From Fragum whitleyi (lineage: Eukaryota > Mollusca > Bivalvia > Cardiida > Cardiidae): DNA of 64,000 nt. The notes under the pieces are model-generated. The model saw only the letters and a program-made list of their open reading frames with translations, had not been told where the DNA came from and did not search any database. Shown here piece after piece: positions 57,541 through 64,000 of the stretch (position 1 is the first letter of the stretch; each line of letters begins with the position of its first letter). Both the position numbers and the translations under genes were made by a program. The stretch is from NCBI GenBank assembly GCA_948146395.1, contig OX411552.1:12322957-12386956 (forward strand). Reading direction: 5' to 3'.

Positions 57541-59109
57541 ATTGTTCAAAACACATTTGCGTTTTCTACGGCTTCCATTTCACGCTGAATTCAGATATGC
57601 AGTAATGACTTACTTGTATTTGAGAGAAAATTTATCTTGGCATTTTTTTCTCTTCAAATTTTAAGAAGAACTATTAGTATTGACAGCTTGTTCAAGACAC
57701 GACAAAACAGTCAATGGTCGAAATAATTAACAGAAATGATTCAGCCAGTTCTTAATTAATCACTGAGGATCGATCTACTAAATGAACAGGGCTCAGTGTT
57801 GAATAAGCATGTAGGCCTAACTTATCACTGTTGAAATGGAATATTAAATGAAAAATTTTAAAACAAGCTTGATTAAATCAAATTTCATGTAAGGTAACTT
57901 CATCTGTAATACTTCTATTGTTATACAATATTTTAAAGCATGTCGATTTTTTGTGACTATTTGCAATACAGCATGTTATTTGTCTGATGAAGCATGATTT
58001 TTTTGTGAGTCAAATGAAACTTCACGCTTTATGCCTAATGAATTGGTAGAAGTTGTGTCCAGATAAAAGCCATCAATCAGTGGCGTATGACATTGGTAAT
58101 TGGTTGTTGAATTGTCATGGTCAAATCAAATAAAAAATTGGCATGTGGTACAGAACGTTGCTTAAAGTAAGTTGGTCTTTATGACATATGCAAGTGATTG
58201 TGATAAGCGGCTGCTGTTTTATGACATGGGCAATATCGATTAGCGCATCCGGTTACGGTCAGTTCAAAGAGATTCTACGGCCGCTTAGTATGGATCATTG
58301 CACTAGAAATGGCGAACTTTATGATTTTTATGCGGCAATATGAAAATTCTTTGAAAGGAGGATTTTTACAATTCAAAGTGTGGACTAAAAAAACTGTTTA
58401 GTCGGAAGATTTTGTGTTTGGCGTTATTCGTTTATTATCTTAAATTTTATTTTCTAAATGTGCTGGAAGAACTTTGTACGGAAGCAAGTCGGTTTTTAAG
58501 AGTATGTGGTGATTCTCAAAATTTACAGATTAAACTTATAATTGGATCAATAATGTTTAGACAAATAAGGGAAAAAAGCTACAAAAACCTTTCTCCGTTT
58601 TTTTTAATTTCCATGACGGGATGAATAACGGAAAATTGGAAACTCGAAATTGAAACTCGAAACAACTCTATATGTAAGATATACTATATTTCGTTACTGA
58701 GTGAACATAAACGTAAAAACAGCTTAAGTCATGTCGAATGTTTGATACATTTGTTGTTCAGTGTCAACAACGATTTTTTTGATTCCGATATACATTTCTC
58801 GGTGGCTATCTTTTGACAAAAAATATTCTTTTCAAAGACAATGTCACATGATGACAACTGCATAACCAAAAGAATGGATTTATCTAAATTTTGATACCTT
58901 TGGCGCTTGGGAAAAATTATTAGAAATGTACAATCCAATTACTTGAATATTGGATTTTTTTGCTATTTGTGTATGCAACTGGTAGATCTTTCTGCCTACA
59001 GCGATTCCCTGGATGTAAACAACAAGGTATATGTGACGTCATCAATCATCTCATACATAGATACATAGATAGATATCCCTGTTTCTCATCAATTCGTGCC
59101 TTCTCATTG
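57541..59109. other. Unassigned sequence in the large first intron
   Basis: No terminal repeats or RNA genes. Open segments on both strands (58412, 58729, 58960) have no recognisable family and no clear splice partners. Confidence 0.4.
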
Positions 59110-59502
59110 GATTCGTGCATGTCAAATCTCTGTAGTATGGGGGGTGTTTGTACTGCCTTGCCATACAAGCTAGCTTTTATAGCAACGTGGTAGAGCACTC
59201 GCTTTGGGATGTAGAGGTCCCGGGTTGGAATCCCCATGGAGTCAAATATTTGTTTGCGGGTTACATTTGGTGCCCACCATAAATAACCCACATGAGGTCT
59301 TAGTTATGTGATTTGGTTGTTGATGATGTTGATTTGAGAAGATTCGTGTATATAGCCTGGTTGAGTATAAGGGGTGTTTGTACTGCCTTGCCGTACAAGC
59401 TAGCTTTTATAGCGACATGGTAGAGGCTGAGCACTCGCTTTTGGATGTAGAGGTCCCGGGTTCGAATCCCCATGGAGTCGAATATTTGTTTGCGGGTTAC
59501 AT
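59110..59502 (+). repeat. Tandemly duplicated tRNA-like (SINE-type) unit
   Basis: Two ~135 bp copies start 231 bp apart (59134 and 59365). Each has AAGCTAGCTTTTATAGC, GAGCACTCGCTT, GTAGAGGTCCCGGGTT and CCCCATGGAGTC. In copy 2 a perfect box B GGTTCGAATCC (59459-59469) is preserved; copy 1 has GGTTGGAATCC. Box A is weak (TAGCGACATGG), and copy 2 has a 6-bp insertion in the D arm. These are tRNA-derived repeats rather than working tRNAs. Confidence 0.6.
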
Positions 59503-59640
59503 CTCTAAGATAATGAGGGTTTTTGTAAAACCTTACTGTGTAAAGTTTTACTTTGTGGGAAAAAATGAAGAAAAAACTTAGAATTATGTTTTCTTTTCAG
59601 GTATAAGCAACTTATTACTGAATTTAAAGAAATGACTTAC

Positions 59641-59670
59641 TTTCCTAAAATGGCGGAGTAACTTCATCAT
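59641..59670 (-). CDS. OXA1L: Proposed first coding exon of the OXA1L-like gene
   Basis: Minus-strand ATGATG... gives MMKLLRHFRK and ends in AAA|GTAAGT, phase 0, which joins in frame to VEFKRLHTQ at 42928. Ten residues with four basic and no acidic side chains are what a mitochondrial presequence should start with. A YY1-like AAAATGGCGG (59647-59656, plus strand) overlaps the start region, as seen in some mitochondrial-gene promoters. Other in-phase ATG-to-GT segments exist (47874-47833; 63230-63216), so this choice rests on the peptide's character and the perfect donor only. Confidence 0.4.
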
Positions 59671-60047
59671 ACCCTCTATGTAAATAATGTCCTTATCTGC
59701 AACTTGTGCAAATCTTAGCATTGAAAATTAGCTGGTGGACTAACACTATGGTAAAGATAGTGTAGAAAGAAAAGAATGGGACAAATTCTTTGTAATAACC
59801 CCAAATAAGCTCCCTCAATCAGATGCACAAATCAAATGAGAATCTCTATTTGGAATTAGATTGGCCACCCTAGTGCACTTTAGAGTAAAATTTTTAAATA
59901 AATTTTACTTTTTAACTGTAGCATACTATCTTCTTTTATAGAATTTTAACAATGTAAAATATCTTCTCTTTCCTTAACAGCTCTTTTACCGGTTATTAGC
60001 ACACCCGCACCCAGTTATAATCGGCAATCGATTGTTGGGTTAAACAG
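59671..60047. other. Upstream region of the proposed first exon
   Basis: If the first exon is correct this holds the 5' UTR and core promoter. No TATA box at a fitting distance or CpG-rich tract is obvious. It ends at the Mutator-like element. Confidence 0.3.
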
Positions 60048-62490
60048 GGTGACCGGTCAACTCGGCCCATTTTTAACTCGGCCCATCGGCAACTCGGCCC
60101 AATGAATAACTCGGCCCGGTCAACTCGGCCCCAATATATGGTATATAGATATAACAATAAAGTTCAACAAAATACGTATTATTTGTTTATCCTAGCATTA
60201 TCATCTTAATGAAAACGTATTTTATGTTCCGAATATTTTCTTCTGCCATATATATATGTATATTAAGAAATAAGGAGACCATCGACACGTGCCGATAATT
60301 GTAGGCACATTAACAAAGGTGTGAAGAAATCATGTGGTCGTTAAAGGTGTCAAACAAACACTTTAACAGACGCCTAAGCTACCTGTTTGTTATATAAAAT
60401 GGGACAATGATTAGACCATGATTTGATTAAGAAATGAACGGGAATAAAGTAAAATAAGATTGTAATATCCCTATGGATAAAAGTATTAGAAATCGATGAT
60501 TGAAAAGTAGGTTTATATTTCTGCAACGGATACCACCCTTCATTACATTTATGATGACATGTAATTCTCATTTAAAACTGACCAATATGAGACATATCTG
60601 TTTATTTGATTAACTGTTTAACATTACGGAGGTAATGAAATTTCAAAATGTAAACCGAGGAATTCCTAATGATATTCATTAGGAAAACTCATTTTACATT
60701 GTGAAATTTCATTTTTTCCGAAGCGTTAAGGAACTATTACGGGTTTACTACCTTAAAGAAGAAAAAACATTAAAAAATATTTGAACAGTCCTAACATTCT
60801 CACCAAGAAAAATGGTGGACTAAATATAGGAAAATCAATTCACATAAGCGACAATGGACTTCACATAAGCTACAGGTATTATAATAATAAACCATGCTAT
60901 TCAAAAGTTTGTAAACAAACTTTCGATAAGTTTATATAGATAAATAGGGACCAACGATTTTTTTCTGTCATGGTCACTAACTATACTAAAAGACCACAGA
61001 AACGCAAAACTACTGGCATTTCTACCAACCTTTGAATTACAAATATAGACGTCATTTGTCATAGCGTGAAAGTAAAATTGTTTCGGAACTAACTTCATCG
61101 TAAAGAAGCTTGAAATAGAAACGACTAAAAGCATTGAATATCGATATGGATAAAAAGTGTTTTTCTTGATGAGTTTCTTTATTATACCAGTATTTATGTG
61201 ATTGCATTTGTAATCAAGTGCCGTTATCTCACGCTTGTTTAAGTTCAATTCAGTCCACCCCCTACTCCTGGCTATACCACATTTTCTCGCGTTTGAACTA
61301 TAAAAGACAAACGGCTAACGAGTTCCCGAAGGAAGTGTGCACTTTACCAATCGCCTACATTACAATAAAAGATGAAGTTTACAAATGAAGTTATGAAGAC
61401 ATAAAACTTCTTTCAATTCAGCAAAAAAATCCCAATTTCATCATAGGTTTGTTGAGAACCATTTCATTGAAAATGGATGTTGCAATATTTTTTTCTTTGT
61501 GTATATTTGTCTTATAACTGCATCAATAGAGTTGTGTTATCGGGGCCTTGGTCAACCACAGACAATATATTATTTCAATGAAATGGAGAAATTTATTTAA
61601 GTAAGGTACTAAATCATATGTGTACATTGCATATTAACATAAATGTCCACATCAAATTTTATGACATCATCGAAATAAAGGGTACATCGCATCTTAACAC
61701 TTCATCACAACCTATGTCGGATATATGCGCATTTGTTGTTGTTGTTATCTTTGCAGACAATATAGAATGAGATCAACCTGCACTGTATCAACTATAGTTT
61801 TGAATAAACTACCAACCAAATATATTTTCCTTATACAGTTATACAGTCTTGTCCTTTATTAAAACAATGCAAACTTGACGGTGAGTCGGTTATTTAGCTG
61901 TTGGCTGATCATGGGCAACATCTACATCCTCCCATCATATTAAAATATGTCGACTCGTATAAGCGAAACGAATTACAAAACGTGTGAATTAACCTTGTTT
62001 AAATGTATACTTTCTTCAATTTTATAATCTTAATTTTACCCTGGTCTTGTTTGACGCTTGGCGGGATAGACGTACATCAGTCAACATTTATGTGCAGTCT
62101 GATCTTCATCTACTCCACTTACTGTGTAATGGAGTCATGATTGTTTAGAAATTCATTGGCCGAAGTTTAATATTAAATATTTATGTTGGCTTATAAATAA
62201 ATATAATCTCTTAGTTAGGCACTATCAAATTAAATAACACAGGTACTGTTTTCACACGAAAAAAAATCCACTCTCCTTTTCTTCATTTATCTATTATTCC
62301 ATAAATAATGAAATATAATACATTTCATTTTGAACTTTAATGATTACTTTTTGTAAAAAATATTTATTTAATACAAAAATAACGTATATGATGAAATAAA
62401 GTTGTATTACTATATACCATATTTGGGCCGAGTTAACCGGGCCGAGTGGACCGTGCCGAGTTATTCGATGGGCCGAGTTGACTGGTAACC
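60048..62490. mobile_element. Mutator-like TIR element, 2.44 kb, non-autonomous
   Basis: Flanked by GTTAAACAG on both sides (60039-60047 and 62491-62499), a 9-bp duplication. The ends GGTGACCGGTCAACTCGGCCC and, inverted from the right, GGTTACCAGTCAACTCGGCCC extend for ~100 bp, with three or four AACTCGGCCC sub-repeats up to ATATGGTATATAG. A 9-bp duplication and long TIRs fit MULEs. The 2.2 kb interior holds no transposase; its longest minus-strand frame (61248-60901) has no known motifs. Confidence 0.75.
60635..60712. other. 78-nt imperfect hairpin
   Basis: AATGAAATTTCAAAATGTAAA and TTCCTAATG pair, across the loop ATATT, with CATTAGGAA and TTTACATTGTGAAATTTCATT-type sequence. It could be a foldback remnant inside the Mutator-like element, or a small-RNA precursor-like hairpin. 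Confidence 0.5.
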
Positions 62491-62499
62491 GTTAAACAG

Positions 62500-63431
62500 T
62501 AGATGTAGATGTAAACAGTAGATGTAATTTGTCAACTATTATCTTGTGTTTATTTTACATTAGATAACATAATTCTGCAATAGAAAATCAAGTAAATATT
62601 TTGATTTTTTATCAATGTACACAGATGTGTTATTATTAAGGTGCAAAGTTTCTTGCAACCTTCATTAGTCTTTCTTCACCTATCCGATTTTTTACCATCC
62701 GGTAAATCATCTAGTTTCTTATGCAATACTATCAAGACTTATGCAGACCATGGCTATGCTTCATAAACAAACGATAATATGTTATCCCGGAATTACCTGG
62801 TTAATCAAGTGATTACATGGGCTTGCAGTGAATATCAAATATTTTTTTGCTATCCTGCAATGTCGCAAGGACGCGGCCATTTTATTTTTTTGTTGTTGTT
62901 GTTTTATCCCATCGATACCGTACACAGGATATAGCTGTATCTTTGCGAGCATTTAAAACAAGATATATACGGGTCCCGATATATACACGCACTACACGAC
63001 ATTCACTTTTCTATGGAAGCAGTAATGTGAGGAATGGGTCTAAAGTTTCTTTTGAAAAGGCTTATTCTTTTTTTTTTTTTTTTTCAACAAAAATTAAAAC
63101 GGTCATGATATTCACTACAGAACGCACCATTCCAATTCCATTCCAATTCCATTCCAATGTCGTTTGTTCATTGCGCAAAGAGTCATACTATTTAGAAAAC
63201 TACGTTAAACAAGAACTTACTTCTGAACGGATCATCCGATTTTAATCACGAGGAATATTTTGAAATATTTAGTTGTGTGCAAAGTTATATAAGAGACAAA
63301 AACGATTTTCTTAAATCCTGAGACATAGAATTTAAAAACTATTGCATTTACTTACTAGAAACTTGGAGCATAAAAGATTATATAACTTAACCAGTGCATG
63401 CGTACCCGATATAAAACAATACAAGCAGCAA
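62500..63431. other. Unassigned upstream DNA
   Basis: Starts with a short direct repeat AGATGTA/AACAGTAGATGTA next to the element's target duplication. A T18-20 run lies near 63069-63086 and ATTCCAATTCC repeats near 63131-63157. The 132-codon frame at 62847-63245 spans these low-complexity runs and is not credible as a gene. Confidence 0.4.
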
Positions 63432-63645
63432 AGATCTTGGGAGCCATCTGGGTCCCATGCGGGGATCTTTATGGGACCTGTATGGACAATCCATGTGGGA
63501 CACAGATGGGATGTGCAACCGGAATCTGGATGGGGCCCATATGGGCTAGCTATATGGGTCCTATATGGGCCCTGAATGGGACAAAAATTGCCCATAATGG
63601 ACCCACACGGTTCCCGGGTATTTTAAATGGGCACGATATGGGCAT
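63432..63645. repeat. Degenerate minisatellite of TATGGGNCC-type motifs
   Basis: A run of ~12 related motifs (TGGGTCCCATG, TATGGGACCTG, ATGGGGCCCATATGGGC, TATATGGGTCC, TATATGGGCCC, AATGGGAC, CATAATGGACCC, GATATGGGC) with variable 14-22 bp spacing. Many motifs are palindromic (GGGCCC, CCATATGG). It is not a clean tandem array and has no coding sense. Confidence 0.6.
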
Positions 63646-64000
63646 GCGGAGAATATTGCTCCCTTTTAAGAAATGCACCGGAGACCGTAGATAGGTGATA
63701 TGAGCAGTGGGACTTATGCCATAAATCTGACTTGTTATCCGTTAATAGCCATTACTCCCGGGGTTTGTTTTCTTTAGTCAGCTAGGGGTCGGGGCTGATT
63801 CTAAATGTCCTGTTATATCCACTGCACATCAATATCCAGGAATAACTGGTGTTAGTGTCTAGTTTGTCTCAAGATCTTATTTTGGAATTTTAATATGTTT
63901 CGTTCCTTTAAGAAACTCTGTTTAACATGAACTAACAACACATCCAGACCGCTTACATTTTGAAGAAGATTCGAATGATTTATTTAATTGATAATATGCA
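63646..64000. other. Unassigned right edge
   Basis: AT-rich single-copy DNA. No exon, RNA gene or repeat ends recognised. Confidence 0.4.

Noticed and set aside
60901..61248. Minus-strand frame of 115 codons inside the Mutator-like element
   Set aside because: Far too short for a MULE transposase and without the DDE or zinc-finger wording. Treated as chance.
63216..63230. Another in-phase ATG segment (MIRSE) with donor GTAAGT
   Set aside because: Only five codons, lies beyond the Mutator-like element, and such short matches are expected by chance in AT-rich DNA.
62847..63245. Plus-strand frame of 132 codons
   Set aside because: Crosses homopolymer runs and ATTCCA repeats, has no recognisable domain, and lies in intergenic DNA.

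Overview
This is intron-rich, repeat-choked animal DNA. No bacterial gene organisation is visible, most of the sequence is AT-rich, and the only convincing protein-coding signal is a set of short exons with GT-AG splice sites on the minus strand. The repeats have short heads starting CAAGAG, cores of ~145-165 bp monomers, a (GACG/GACA)n microsatellite and a terminal hairpin tail. This organisation is known from bivalve molluscs (pearl/CvA-type and DINE-1/HINE-type non-autonomous Helentrons, and related satellite monomers), so I infer a bivalve, probably a clam-like species. No alignment could be run.

The gene: four exons on the minus strand (42928-42788, 30300-30072, 28053-27910, 8535-8450) join in phase. 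They encode the N-terminal ~200 residues of an OXA1L-like mitochondrial inner-membrane insertase (YidC/Oxa1/Alb3 family): a basic, Ser/Arg-rich presequence-like stretch, the VPWW motif, the first membrane helix and the start of the matrix loop. A likely but unproven first exon lies at 59670-59641. The rest of the gene lies beyond position 1. Introns of about 16.7, 12.5, 2.0 and 19.4 kb make up most of the window.

The introns are filled with tandem-repeat-bearing elements, called here families A, B, C, D, E, F, G, H, I, J/L and K by their ends. All are read in the same (+) orientation and many are nested three deep. Each family has its own head hairpin, a subterminal inverted repeat shared by head and tail, and an A-run at its insertion point. 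Examples: D (2741-6254) holds an A and a B element and itself sits in an older A-type array. L holds K and G, and G holds D. A B element carrying C (40046-42334) sits inside another B carrying C (38316-42540). Precise filled/empty site pairs in the window show insertion into A-runs with no visible target duplication.

Other mobile DNA: two piggyBac-like MITEs with TTAA sites, two pogo/Tigger-like elements, hAT-like elements, a solo LTR (14775-16209, target duplication GTCAG), a 2.4 kb Mutator-like element (60048-62490, 9-bp duplication) about 380 bp upstream of the proposed first exon, several tRNA-related SINEs, and foldback elements. The most notable pattern is a fixed-spacing scaffold, AAGTTTCA followed exactly 31 nt later by GAG, in the core monomers of about a dozen element families that otherwise look unrelated. 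The last 16 kb (47.5-64 kb) is less repetitive and contains mostly unassigned intron or upstream DNA.
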